From NCBI RefSeq assembly GCF_024462775.1, contig NZ_JANGCE010000002.1, positions 1-64,000 on the forward strand: a DNA stretch of 64,000 nucleotides, read 5' to 3'. Under the pieces are notes generated by a model, which was given only the letters and a program-made list of their open reading frames with translations, searched no databases and was not told the origin of the DNA. This document shows positions 8,502 through 17,425 of the stretch, piece after piece (the first letter of the stretch is position 1; the number at the start of each line of letters is the position of its first letter). The translations under genes and the position numbers were made by a program. The stretch is from Butyricicoccus faecihominis. Its GTDB lineage: Bacteria; Bacillota; Clostridia; Oscillospirales; Butyricicoccaceae.

Positions 8502-9187
8502 GTTTCATTTCCTCCATTGTTGTTTTTACGAACGATCAGCCGCTTGATATCCGACCACGCGGCAAAGCTCATGACAAAGCTCGAAAGGCCAAACGGGATG
8601 AACAGCACGAGCGGCAGCGAAAGCGGAAACAGCCACAGGCTCAGGCCGAGCAGCACCGCGCCCACCGCGAGCGCGGGCAGGCTGTGCTGCAAGCAGGCGA
8701 GCGGCAGGATCAGCGCGTTTTTTACCATTGCCCGCGTGGGAAGCTCCATGGAAGAAGCCATTGGCCAAAGGTAGCCGAAGAACAATCCGCCGAACACCGC
8801 GCCCATCAGCACAGCGCCGAGCAGCAGCGGACTCTGCCGCACAGCGGGCGCGCCGCATACCAGCAGCAGCACGCCGATGCAAAACAGCTCCGCAAGGCCG
8901 AATCCGAGATTTCTCCCAAAATCCTGTTTAAACTGCTGTCGGAAATCAGCCCATACGTCGTTCGGCTTATCGCGCACCATGTTCATCGTGCAGCGGCTGA
9001 GCGCGCACCGCGCGGCGCCCAAGGTAAAGAGCGGCAGCGCGCATGCCAGAAACAGCAGGTTTAGCTTCAGCACCTGCCAAAACTCGCGCCCGAGGATTTC
9101 AAAGAACAGGGCGAGACCCTCCTTGGGCTTCGCGTCCTTTTCAATGCCGGGTCCTTCCTTTAAGTAGCTTGGTCGGAACAGCGTCAT
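8498..9187 (-). CDS. DUF624 (YesL-like) membrane protein
   Basis: This 229-residue protein has about five hydrophobic helices from residue 40 onward, and the DUF624 pattern with a Gly-rich start and a ...NDVWADFRQQFKQDF... loop. YesL-type proteins are found beside CUT1 sugar ABC transporters and YesM/YesN regulators in Firmicutes, as here. Their role is unknown, perhaps as an accessory of the transporter or sensor. It lies between the ABC ATPase and the Gfo/Idh gene, whose start it overlaps. Confidence 0.8.
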   Translation of the reverse strand: MTLFRPSYLKEGPGIEKDAKPKEGLALFFEILGREFWQVLKLNLLFLACALPLFTLGAARCALSRCTMNMVRDKPNDVWADFRQQFKQDFGRNLGFGLAELFCIGVLLLVCGAPAVRQSPLLLGAVLMGAVFGGLFFGYLWPMASSMELPTRAMVKNALILPLACLQHSLPALAVGAVLLGLSLWLFPLSLPLVLFIPFGLSSFVMSFAAWSDIKRLIVRKNNNGGNET

Positions 9188-9215
9188 GGCGTCTCCCCTC
9201 TTTCGCTGCGCGTGA

Positions 9216-10328
9216 TCAGTTGCTGATCACCCGCTCGGTTTCTTTATCAAACAGGTGCATTTTGTTGCGGTCCACCGCAAGGCGCACGGTGTCGCCCGCA
9301 CGGGCCTGCACGCGGCTGGGCGCGCGCACGGTGAGCGGCACGCCGGCGGTATCGCCGTACAGATAGATCTCCGCGCCCATCAGCTCGGCCAGATCAACGT
9401 GCAGCTCGATCACGCTCTCCCTCGAAGCGTCAAGGAAGGCGGGCTCGGTGTGCAGGTCCTCGGGCCGTACGCCTAGCACGACCGGCTTGCCTTCGTAGGC
9501 GGTCAGATCGGCGCGGTCGGCCATGCCCTCGTGCAGCGGGATGGAATAGGGACCGAAATCGACATAATAGGCCCCGTCTTTCTTCGTCAGCGTCGCATCG
9601 ATAAAGTTCATCTGCGGCGAACCGATGAAGCCCGCGACAAAAAGATTGCAGGGACTGTCGTACAGGTTCTGCGGCGTATCGACCTGCTGGATCACGCCGT
9701 CCTTCATCACGACGATGCGGTCGCCCATGGTCATGGCTTCGGTCTGATCATGGGTCACGTAGACAAACGTGGTCTCAAGCCGCTTGTGCAGCTTGGTTAT
9801 CTCGGTGCGCATCTGGGTGCGCAGCTTCGCGTCCAGATTGGAAAGCGGCTCGTCGAGCAGGAAAACCGCGGGATCGCGCACCATGGCGCGGCCCAATGCG
9901 ACGCGCTGCCGCTGGCCGCCCGAAAGCGCCTTGGGCTTGCGGTTGAGCAAATGCTCGATGTCGAGGATTTTGGCGGCCTCGTGCACTTTTTTGTCGATCA
10001 CTTCCTTGCTCTCTTTGCGGAGCGAAAGCGCGAACGCCATGTTTTTATACACCGTCATATGCGGATACAGCGCGTAGTTTTGGAATACCATCGCGATATC
10101 GCGATCCTTGGGCGCTACGTCGTTCACCACGCGGTCGCCGATCGAAAGCTCGCCGCCCGTGATTTCCTCCAGCCCCGCGATCATGCGCAGCGTCGTCGAT
10201 TTGCCGCAGCCCGACGGGCCGACGAGAATGATAAATTCCTTATCCTTGATCTCGAGATTCAGATTTTCAATGACCTTTACGTCACCGGGGTAGGTCTTAT
10301 CGATATTTTTGAGCGTTATACTTGCCAT
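9216..10328 (-). CDS. Sugar ABC transporter ATP-binding protein (MsmX/UgpC type)
   Basis: This 370-residue ATPase energises CUT1 carbohydrate importers. It has Walker A GPSGCGKST (residues 38-46), the ABC signature LSGGQRQRVALGRA (about 135-148), Walker B VFLLDEPLSNLDA, the switch His in THDQTEAMT, and a C-terminal regulatory TOBE/OB domain from about residue 240. Many Firmicutes share one such ATPase among several importers. Here it sits directly after the two permease genes and probably serves them first. It is cytoplasmic and membrane-associated. Confidence 0.93.
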   Translation of the reverse strand: MASITLKNIDKTYPGDVKVIENLNLEIKDKEFIILVGPSGCGKSTTLRMIAGLEEITGGELSIGDRVVNDVAPKDRDIAMVFQNYALYPHMTVYKNMAFALSLRKESKEVIDKKVHEAAKILDIEHLLNRKPKALSGGQRQRVALGRAMVRDPAVFLLDEPLSNLDAKLRTQMRTEITKLHKRLETTFVYVTHDQTEAMTMGDRIVVMKDGVIQQVDTPQNLYDSPCNLFVAGFIGSPQMNFIDATLTKKDGAYYVDFGPYSIPLHEGMADRADLTAYEGKPVVLGVRPEDLHTEPAFLDASRESVIELHVDLAELMGAEIYLYGDTAGVPLTVRAPSRVQARAGDTVRLAVDRNKMHLFDKETERVISN

Positions 10329-10344
10329 CTTGCTTCTCCCTTTC

Positions 10345-11190
10345 TCATTCCTTCACGGAGCCGGCGGTCAGGCTGGATACGACCTGCTCCTGGAACACCG
10401 CGAACACGATTATGGACGGGATGACCGCGATCGTGACCGCGGCGAACATCGCCGTGTAGTTAAAGCTGAACTGCGCGGTGAAGTAGCTCAGCGACAGGGG
10501 CAGCGTGCGCGCGGACTGGCCGCTGGTCAGCACCAAGGCGAACGTAAATTCGTTCCATGAATTGAGGAAAGCCAGAACGGCCGCCGAGGTAAGGCCGCCC
10601 TTTGCGCACGGCATCATGATCTGGAAGAAGGTGCGCACAAAGCCCGCGCCGTCCACATAGGCGGCTTCCTCCAGCGCCTTGGGGATCGATAGGAACGTGC
10701 CGCGCAGAATGAGCAGACTCATCGGCAGATTGAGCGCGGTGTACACCAGTATCAGCCCCGCCTTGGTATCGTACAGGCCCAGCGTCTGCACGACGCTGTA
10801 CACCGGATGCAGCAGCGCCGTCATCGGGATGACCATCGCGAGCGACAGGACGAAATACAGCACGTCCCTGCCCTTGAAACGGCAGCGCGCGAACACGTAA
10901 GCCGCCATTGCGAGGAACAGCACGTTCAAAGCGGTCGCCGCGACCGTGATGATCACGCTGTGTCCAAAGTAGCTGAGAATCGGCGAGATCGTCAGCGCGT
11001 CCTTATAGCCGACAAAGCTGAAGCTTTTGGGCAGCGCCACGCCGTTTGACAATATTTCGGCGTTTGTCTTGAATGAGGACATGATGACCCACACGATCGG
11101 GAACAGTGCGACGAACACGCACAGGGTGAGGAAAATGTATTTAAGCACGCACAAAACGCGCTCTTTTGTATTCATTTGAGCAAATTTCAC
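10345..11190 (-). CDS. Carbohydrate ABC transporter permease (MalG-like)
   Basis: This 281-residue integral membrane protein has six predicted helices. The EAA motif of binding-protein-dependent permeases (EEAAYVDGAGFVRTFFQIMMP, about residues 188-208, shown only by its key residues Glu-Ala-Ala and the later Gly) contacts the ATPase. It forms the channel with the MalF-like partner encoded 15 bases upstream. An unusually hydrophilic N-terminal 15 residues precede the first helix. Confidence 0.92.
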   Translation of the reverse strand: MKFAQMNTKERVLCVLKYIFLTLCVFVALFPIVWVIMSSFKTNAEILSNGVALPKSFSFVGYKDALTISPILSYFGHSVIITVAATALNVLFLAMAAYVFARCRFKGRDVLYFVLSLAMVIPMTALLHPVYSVVQTLGLYDTKAGLILVYTALNLPMSLLILRGTFLSIPKALEEAAYVDGAGFVRTFFQIMMPCAKGGLTSAAVLAFLNSWNEFTFALVLTSGQSARTLPLSLSYFTAQFSFNYTAMFAAVTIAVIPSIIVFAVFQEQVVSSLTAGSVKE

Positions 11191-11204
11191 GTTTTGCCGC
11201 CTCC

Positions 11205-12077
11205 TTAATAATCCTCTTCGTTGACTTTGAGCGCCTTATTGATGACCGTCATCGCGACGATGCCGATCACAACGATGAACACGCCGATCGTGTTGGCGTA
11301 GCCATAGTTGTTTTCGCCCTTATACACGCCGTAGAGCAAAAGCGGCAGGTTGGTCGTCGCCTTGCCCGGGCCGCCGTTGGTCGTAATGTAGATCAGATCG
11401 AACATTTGCAGCATATAGGTCGCCGCCATGACCATGGTGGTGCCGATGATCTTTTTCAGCAGCGGCAGCACGACGAACACATCGGTCTGGAAGGGCGTCG
11501 CGCCGTCCACGCGGGCGGCCTCTAAAACAGATTCGTCAATGGAAAGCGCCTGCGCGAGTACCAGCGTGGTCGTGTAGCCCGCGAACAGCACCCAGATCAG
11601 CGTGACCGAGGGGAACGCCGTGGAGGAATCCATCAACCAGTTGTGCGTCAGGCTTTCCAGCCCGACCGCCTTGAGCACCGAATTGATCACGCCGAACTGC
11701 GGGTTGAAAATGTTCAGGAAGATCATGCCGATCGCGGCGTTCGAGATAATATTCGGCACCATGTACGCGGTACGGACAAATTTCCAGCCGCGCGGCTTTT
11801 TATAAAGGATCAGCGCGATAAACGTGCCCAGCGCCACGTGCACGATGCACTGTATGCCGATCCACACGACCGTATTGGTCAGCGCTTGGAAGAAATCCGG
11901 GTCGTGGAACAGGCGGATGTAGTTATCAAAGCCAATAAACGTCATACCCTGACCGGTCAGCCGGTAGTCGAACATCGAGGTGGCGAACACCATGATGAGC
12001 GGCACCGCATAGATCAGCAGGAACAGCACGACGGCGGGCAGCAGGAAGACGGGAATCCACCCTTTTTTAATTTTCAC
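11205..12077 (-). CDS. Carbohydrate ABC transporter permease (MalF-like)
   Basis: This 290-residue permease has six predicted transmembrane helices and an EAA loop (LEAARVDGATPFQ near residue 188). It pairs with the MalG-like permease in a CUT1 importer. It lies downstream of the binding-protein gene across a strong hairpin (12102-12143), which would let the binding protein be made in excess over the permeases. Confidence 0.92.
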   Translation of the reverse strand: MKIKKGWIPVFLLPAVVLFLLIYAVPLIMVFATSMFDYRLTGQGMTFIGFDNYIRLFHDPDFFQALTNTVVWIGIQCIVHVALGTFIALILYKKPRGWKFVRTAYMVPNIISNAAIGMIFLNIFNPQFGVINSVLKAVGLESLTHNWLMDSSTAFPSVTLIWVLFAGYTTTLVLAQALSIDESVLEAARVDGATPFQTDVFVVLPLLKKIIGTTMVMAATYMLQMFDLIYITTNGGPGKATTNLPLLLYGVYKGENNYGYANTIGVFIVVIGIVAMTVINKALKVNEEDY

Positions 12078-12101
12078 GTGCGTTTCATTCCTTTCCTGTC
12101 A

Positions 12102-12143
12102 GCAAAAGGGACCCGGCGGAGCATTTCCGCGGGGCCCCTTTGC
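12102..12143. promoter_or_regulatory. Intercistronic stem-loop after the binding-protein gene
   Basis: GCAAAAGGGACCCGGCGGA (12102-12120) pairs imperfectly with TCCGCGGGGCCCCTTTGC (12126-12143), forming a long GC-rich hairpin without a real T-run. Such elements commonly stabilise the upstream message or partly terminate transcription, as between malE and malF. A similar hairpin follows the inositol binding-protein gene in this window (35643-35676). Confidence 0.65.
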
Positions 12144-12172
12144 CGTACCTTTTTCGGGGGTGAAGGTTTGTC

Positions 12173-13495
12173 TTACTGATTCTTCGCGGCTGCGTCGGTC
12201 AGCGCCTGACAGAAGCCGGCGGGATCGAGGTCGGTCGAATACAGGCGCGGCAGCTCTTGGCTGACTACGTCCAGCAGGTTGGAGAACATCGTCGCCTGCA
12301 TGTTGTCGGTACGTACGATCGCGTCAGCGGCCTGACCCAGGAATTCAACCAGCAGCGGGTATTTGCTTTCGGCTTCCGCGGATACCTCTACGGTAGAGGA
12401 AGCGGGTACCATGCCCTGCATTTCAAGACCGAGCTGCTGTGCATGGGCGGAGGTGAAGAACTTGACCATCGCGATCGCGGCTTCCTCCACCTTGGGATCG
12501 TCCTGCTTGGTGACAAAGTAGCCTTGGATCGGCGCGTCGTATACGAAGCTGTCCGGATAGATGGCGGAGCCGACCTTTTCGGCAAAGTCCGCGGTGGTCT
12601 TGGTGGTATCGGAGAAATCGCCGATCATCCAAGGGCCGTTCGCGATCATCGCGGCCTGACCGGAGAGGAAGTTGTTGGCCGCATGCTCATACTTGCCGCC
12701 GATCGCGTCAAGCGTGGTATAGTCCTTGAGCATCTTCTGCACCTTGCCCACAGCGTCTTCCATGGCGGGGAAATTGTAATCGGTCGGGTTCATGGTCTGC
12801 ATGAACTTCAGGCCTTCGTCGCCCGAGGTAGCGACCATGGCGCCCCACCAAAGCTGCGTGACCCAAGCGGAATCCGCGGTGTCGAGCGCGAGCGGCGTAA
12901 TGCCTGCGGCCTTGAGCGTGTCGCACTGCTGGAAGAACTCGTCCCAAGTCTTGGCGGGCTCCTTGATGCCGGCCTGCTCGAACAGTTCCTTGTTATAGAA
13001 GTAGCCTACGACCGAGCCTTCGACAGACGAAGCGTAGATTTTACCGTCGCGGCTGTTGGTGTTGAGCGCCGCCTCCGAATAAAGCGCCTTCCACTCGGGG
13101 TCGGCGTTGACCGCATCGGTCAGGTCGACGACCAGATCCTTGGCCAGCGCCAGATCGAGCAGGTTGTAGCCCGCGCCGTAAACCACCGGCGGCAGGTCGC
13201 CCGTGCCGAGCTGTACCTTGATCTTATCGACATAGTTTGCATCGCCCGGCACTTCTTCCAGCTTGATCTGGTACTTGCCGGCATATTCCGCGTTGAATTC
13301 CTCTACCAGCTTGGCCACCACGGTCGCCGCCGTGTTCACGCCGCACTGGAACGTCGGGTAATTGATGGTGACCACGCCGTCGCCACCGGCGGCGTTCGGT
13401 TCCGCCTCGCCCTGTTTGCCGTCCCCACCGCAGCCGGTGAGCAGGGTCGCCATGATTGCCGCTGCCGAAATGAGCGCTAGCATTCTCTTCTTCAT
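12173..13495 (-). CDS. Sugar-binding lipoprotein of a CUT1 ABC transporter
   Basis: This 440-residue extracellular solute-binding protein (family 1) has a lipoprotein signal peptide ending in the lipobox LLTGC with Cys22, followed by a Gly/Asp/Glu-rich linker to about residue 43. It would be anchored to the outer face of the membrane and deliver a sugar or oligosaccharide to the two permeases. It is the first gene of the leftward operon, driven by the promoter at 13556-13584. The AGGAGG site before the ATG is strong. The ligand cannot be read from sequence. Confidence 0.92.
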   Translation of the reverse strand: MKKRMLALISAAAIMATLLTGCGGDGKQGEAEPNAAGGDGVVTINYPTFQCGVNTAATVVAKLVEEFNAEYAGKYQIKLEEVPGDANYVDKIKVQLGTGDLPPVVYGAGYNLLDLALAKDLVVDLTDAVNADPEWKALYSEAALNTNSRDGKIYASSVEGSVVGYFYNKELFEQAGIKEPAKTWDEFFQQCDTLKAAGITPLALDTADSAWVTQLWWGAMVATSGDEGLKFMQTMNPTDYNFPAMEDAVGKVQKMLKDYTTLDAIGGKYEHAANNFLSGQAAMIANGPWMIGDFSDTTKTTADFAEKVGSAIYPDSFVYDAPIQGYFVTKQDDPKVEEAAIAMVKFFTSAHAQQLGLEMQGMVPASSTVEVSAEAESKYPLLVEFLGQAADAIVRTDNMQATMFSNLLDVVSQELPRLYSTDLDPAGFCQALTDAAAKNQ

Positions 13496-13555
13496 GAATG
13501 GGTTCCTCCTTTTTCTCTGGAGCGTCTTTTCATCCGCTCCCCCTTTGATGGATTT

Positions 13556-13584
13556 ATTATATCGTTTAGCCGCGCACCATACAA
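13556..13584 (-). promoter_or_regulatory. Promoter of the CUT1 sugar operon
   Basis: Reading leftward, TTGTAT (13584-13579) and TATAAT (13561-13556) are spaced by 17 bases. It lies about 60 bases upstream of the binding-protein start. It is the probable target of the YesN-type regulator encoded divergently. Confidence 0.65.
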
Positions 13585-13751
13585 TTCATGCTGCGGCGCA
13601 AAACTGGGATTATTCCGCTCTGTTCCCTGCCCGCCTGCGCACCGGCCGCGCCGGTATTTTTAAAAACAGACTTTTCTTGCACTGTTCCTAGTAAAATCTT
13701 GTCCCATCTGACCGGACGCGCGCCCTTGGCTATTCCCTTGGGCACGCAACT

Positions 13752-13914
13752 ATGGTATAATAGCCGCAAAACGGCTATTATACTTTGATTAAATTAATTA
13801 TACCACCAGCGGCGCATAAGTGTATTTTAACACTTCGAAAATGCTTGCCGCTGTGGTATAATGGCCGCGAACGGCCATTATACCACTTATTAAATGACTA
13901 TACCACCAGCGGCA
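13752..13914. repeat. Duplicated palindrome array between the sugar operon and its two-component system
   Basis: Two related units of about 100 bases occur in tandem. Each begins with TGGTATAAT inside a hairpin: TATAATAGCCG-CAAAA-CGGCTATTATA at 13756-13782, and a perfect 15-bp stem GTGGTATAATGGCCG / CGGCCATTATACCAC at 13853-13886. Each ends in TATACCACCAGCGGC (about 13799-13813 and 13900-13913). A smaller AAGTGT / ACACTT hairpin lies at 13818-13836. The TATAAT boxes are extended -10 sequences, and because of the symmetry they face both ways. They may be operators, promoters or a small repeat family. Confidence 0.6.
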
Positions 13915-13995
13915 CATTAGTAAGAGCTGACCGCTATGTTTTCGCCCGCCGCTGAGGTACAGTAGGAGCCGCCACTACCGAAGGGAGACCGCCGC

Positions 13996-15768
13996 ATGAA
14001 AGCGAAGAGAAAGAAACTGCCGCTTACGCTGATCGCCGTCGTACTGTGCTGCGCGCTCGTCGTGGTTCCGGTTTTATGCTCTATCATTTATTTTACCACA
14101 TCGGTCTCCACGCGTCTGGAAAATACCGCGCGGGAAACCGTTACCTTCTACCTCGATCAGTTTGCCGACCACAGCAGCTCTATTCTTGACACGCTGCGCA
14201 ACAGCATTTATTATCTGATGAGCGACGACCGCACGCAAAGCATCATGCGCCGCGAGGATATGCCCGATCAGCTGGAACGGCTCGCCGTGGAAGAGGGGCT
14301 CAGCCGCGCGTTTTTTCTCGGCAATCAGCTCGATCCCAGCGTGGTCACCGGCATCTATTTAGTCAAAAACGGGCGTCAGTACCTGTCGCTGCTGCGCAGC
14401 GGCATTTTTCTGGGCACGGCCAACCGTATTTTGAACGTGTATGAGCAATGCGGCACGGAAAACTCCGCGCGCGACCTGTACACCCTGCCCGACCAGCCGG
14501 ACTATTGCTATTTTATCGTCGACTTTCTCGATCTGGAAACCATGGTCCCGCTTGGCAAGGTGATTATCGAACTGAACGCGGCGCACTTGGTCGATACCTC
14601 TTATATCGATTCGATCTATCAGCAGGCCGCGGTGCTGCTCCGCTCGACGGACGGCCGCGTGCTTGCCGCGCCGGACAGCGAGGCGTTCTCTACCGCCGCG
14701 ACGGACGCGGGCGAAGGTTATCTCGACGTCGAGGGCAAATCCTACTACCACGCCAGCCGCGTGCTCTCCCCCAGCCGCGTGCAAGTCGATATTTTTGTGC
14801 CCAAGAGCGAAATTTTTGAAACGACCAATGAGACGGTCAAGGTATACGTTTTCTTTACCGCCGTTGTGCTGGTCATCACACTGCTGCTCGGCGCGGGCGT
14901 GCTGTATCTGGTCTATAAGCCCGTGCGGCAGATGCTGCAAAAGATCGACCGCCTTGCGACCGGCGACCTGACCGCCCGCATGGAGGACACGCCCTACCGC
15001 GAAACCGAACGCATGGCGGAGACCTTTAACGACATGGCCGACCGTCTGGAAGAGCTGTTCGACGAGGTATACGAAAAGGGTCTTTTGCTGCGGGACGCGG
15101 AATTCAACCTATTGGAATCCCAAATCCGTCCCCACTTCATCTTTAATGTACTGGAACTGATCAACATGCGGTGTCTGGCCGCGGGCGAACCCGGTATCTG
15201 CCACACGGTATCCAACCTCGCCCAGCTGATGCGCGCCAACATCACGCACAAAAACAAACAGACCATCTCGCTGCAAGAGGAACTGCGCTACGTGCGCTAT
15301 TATCTGGAATTGCAAAAGGAGCGTTTTGAGGACAAGCTGAACTACTCGATCGATCTGGAGGATCCCGACATGCTCGGCTATTACCTGCCCAAGCTGACCA
15401 TTCAGCCGCTGGTCGAAAACAGCATTGTGCACGGGCTGGAAAACAAGCGGGGCGGCGGCACCGTGCGCGTCAGCATCTGGGAGGAGACCGAAGCGATGTG
15501 CATCCGCGTGTCGGACGACGGCATCGGTTTCGACCCGTCGCTCGTCAACCTCGATATATCCGAAAGCGCCGATGAAAGCACACGCCACAACCACGTGGCG
15601 CTCGGCAACATCAACCGCCGTATCCAACTGCTTTACGGGCGGCAATACGGCATGCAGGTGACCTCTTCCCCCGGCCGCGGAACCGATATCCTGCTCACGC
15701 TGCCGGTAGACCGCGGCCCCTCACCCGAAGAAAGGAGCGCCCCTGATGCTGAAAGTGATGATTGTTGA
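13996..15768 (+). CDS. Sensor histidine kinase, YesM family
   Basis: This 590-residue membrane kinase has a first transmembrane helix at about residues 8-30, a large extracytoplasmic sensor region to about 285, a second helix near 287-307, a HAMP linker, and a His_kinase domain. The phospho-acceptor lies in ESQIRPHFIFN and is followed by a HATPase domain (NSIVHGLENK, DDGIGFD, GRGTDI). YesM kinases usually sense a sugar or its binding protein and phosphorylate a YesN regulator. It overlaps the regulator gene by 23 bases, so the pair is co-translated. It is divergent from the CUT1 operon it probably controls. Confidence 0.9.
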   Translation: MKAKRKKLPLTLIAVVLCCALVVVPVLCSIIYFTTSVSTRLENTARETVTFYLDQFADHSSSILDTLRNSIYYLMSDDRTQSIMRREDMPDQLERLAVEEGLSRAFFLGNQLDPSVVTGIYLVKNGRQYLSLLRSGIFLGTANRILNVYEQCGTENSARDLYTLPDQPDYCYFIVDFLDLETMVPLGKVIIELNAAHLVDTSYIDSIYQQAAVLLRSTDGRVLAAPDSEAFSTAATDAGEGYLDVEGKSYYHASRVLSPSRVQVDIFVPKSEIFETTNETVKVYVFFTAVVLVITLLLGAGVLYLVYKPVRQMLQKIDRLATGDLTARMEDTPYRETERMAETFNDMADRLEELFDEVYEKGLLLRDAEFNLLESQIRPHFIFNVLELINMRCLAAGEPGICHTVSNLAQLMRANITHKNKQTISLQEELRYVRYYLELQKERFEDKLNYSIDLEDPDMLGYYLPKLTIQPLVENSIVHGLENKRGGGTVRVSIWEETEAMCIRVSDDGIGFDPSLVNLDISESADESTRHNHVALGNINRRIQLLYGRQYGMQVTSSPGRGTDILLTLPVDRGPSPEERSAPDAESDDC

Positions 15769-17350
15769 CAATGAAGCCGCGATCCGCAAAGGACTGATCC
15801 ACTGCATCCGCTGGGAATCGCTCGATTGCACGATCGCCGCGCAGGCGGAGGACGGCATCGACGCGATCGAACAGATCGCCCATATCGAGCCCGATATCGT
15901 CATCAGCGATATCCGCATGCCCGGCATGGACGGTTTAGAGCTGGCGCGGCGGCTCAGCGAAGAATACCCACGCATTCAGGTCATCATCCTGACCGGTTTT
16001 CCCGATTTTGAATACGCGCAGCGGGCGATCGAATACCGCGTGGTGGATTTTGTCTTAAAGCCGACCTCGGTCGAAAGCCTGACACAGGCGATCGAAAAGG
16101 CCAAGGCCCGCATTCTTCAGGAGCGATCCAGTCAAGAGCTTGAGAGGGCGCTCGCGAACCAATCCGAACAGACGCTGCGTTTGGAGCGCGGCATGCTGCT
16201 GCACGATCTGATCCATCGGGTCGATCTGTCCCATCTGTTCGCGCTGAACCGCATGGCGCAGCTCGGTCTCGATCTGACCAGCTACTATGTTCTGCGGCTG
16301 GATATCGCCCCCCTCGCCCCGGAGAAGGATGAATCCGATTTTCTCTCCTACCTGCGGCAATCGCAGGAGGTGCTGACCGAGTGTTTGGAAGAATACCCCG
16401 TCCACTTTGTGCCGCGCGGCGATCAAATGTGCTACGCGGTCGTATGCGCGCCGGAATCCGCCACGCTGGAAGCGCTCTGCGTCGAAACCGTCGATATCAT
16501 CGGCAGTCTGCCCCGCTTTTCCCTGTCCATCGGCGTCAGCCTGCACTGCTGCGATCCCCTGATGATGGCGGACGCCGCCGAACAGGCCGAGCAAGCCGTC
16601 CAGTTCGCGCAGTACTCGCCGGAACGGCCTGTCATGTGTTTTGAGGATATGCCCGCCATCCCGCAGCAGGTGACGGAACGCACCTTTTCCGATTTGCGGC
16701 TGCTCAAGTCGGCGATTGAGAACAGGCAGCGCACGGTCGCGCTCGATATCCTGCGCCGCCTGTTCGCCTACATGCGCGAAAACAAACTGCCCGTGGAAAC
16801 GGTGCGCAACATTTGTGTTTACATCCATCAGTTCTGTATCAGTCTGCTTTTTTTGCCAGATACCGAGGGCTACCTTTCGGAAAGCAGCCTGCCCGCGCTG
16901 AAAAAGCTGATCGATGGCGGCTCCCCTGAAGCGCTTGAACAAAATATGCTGTCCTTCGTTCAGCAAATGCTCGATCTGACCGGCGGCGACACCGCGGACG
17001 CGGACGGACTGATCCGTTCGGTCAAGGCTTATATCGCGCAGCACTACGCCGAGGAGCTTTCCCTCGAAAGTCTGGCGGGTCAAGTGTATCTCAGCCCCAG
17101 CTACTTAAGCAAGCTTTTTAAGCGCGAGGTCGGCGAAAATTTGAGCACCTATGTGCAGAATGTACGCATTGAAGAAGCGAAAACGCTGCTGCTCACGACC
17201 GGACTGAAAACCTATGAAGTCGCGGAGCGCGTTGGCATTCCCGATCCGGTGTATTTTTCACGTATTTTCAAAAAGCTGACCGGCGTCAAGCCGAAGGATT
17301 TTCGGCAAGCGGAAAGCGAAAAGTCGTCCTCCACGGATCACGCCCCGTGA
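15746..17350 (+). CDS. Response regulator with AraC DNA-binding domain, YesN family
   Basis: This 534-residue regulator has an N-terminal receiver domain (MIVDNEAA start, phospho-Asp in VISDIRMPGMDG near residue 55, Lys in VLKPTS near 105). A long middle region resembles the regulatory segment of YesN proteins, and two AraC helix-turn-helix motifs occupy the last 100 residues (LAGQVYLSPSYLSKLFKRE and YEVAERVGIPDPVYFSRIFK). Its ribosome binding site lies inside the end of the kinase gene. It probably activates the sugar ABC operon at 13495. Confidence 0.9.
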   Translation: MLKVMIVDNEAAIRKGLIHCIRWESLDCTIAAQAEDGIDAIEQIAHIEPDIVISDIRMPGMDGLELARRLSEEYPRIQVIILTGFPDFEYAQRAIEYRVVDFVLKPTSVESLTQAIEKAKARILQERSSQELERALANQSEQTLRLERGMLLHDLIHRVDLSHLFALNRMAQLGLDLTSYYVLRLDIAPLAPEKDESDFLSYLRQSQEVLTECLEEYPVHFVPRGDQMCYAVVCAPESATLEALCVETVDIIGSLPRFSLSIGVSLHCCDPLMMADAAEQAEQAVQFAQYSPERPVMCFEDMPAIPQQVTERTFSDLRLLKSAIENRQRTVALDILRRLFAYMRENKLPVETVRNICVYIHQFCISLLFLPDTEGYLSESSLPALKKLIDGGSPEALEQNMLSFVQQMLDLTGGDTADADGLIRSVKAYIAQHYAEELSLESLAGQVYLSPSYLSKLFKREVGENLSTYVQNVRIEEAKTLLLTTGLKTYEVAERVGIPDPVYFSRIFKKLTGVKPKDFRQAESEKSSSTDHAP

Positions 17351-17376
17351 ATGCTGACCGGAGCCGCGGCAACCGC

Positions 17377-17420
17377 AAAAAAAGCGCCTTTCCCTCATAA
17401 ACGGGAAAGGCGCTTTTTTT
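17377..17420. terminator. Bidirectional intrinsic terminator
   Basis: The stem AAAAAAAGCGCCTTTCCC (17377-17394) pairs with GGGAAAGGCGCTTTTTTT (17403-17420) around an 8-base loop. It lies between the converging response-regulator and glyQS genes and can end both. Confidence 0.92.
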
Positions 17421-17425
17421 GCTTC

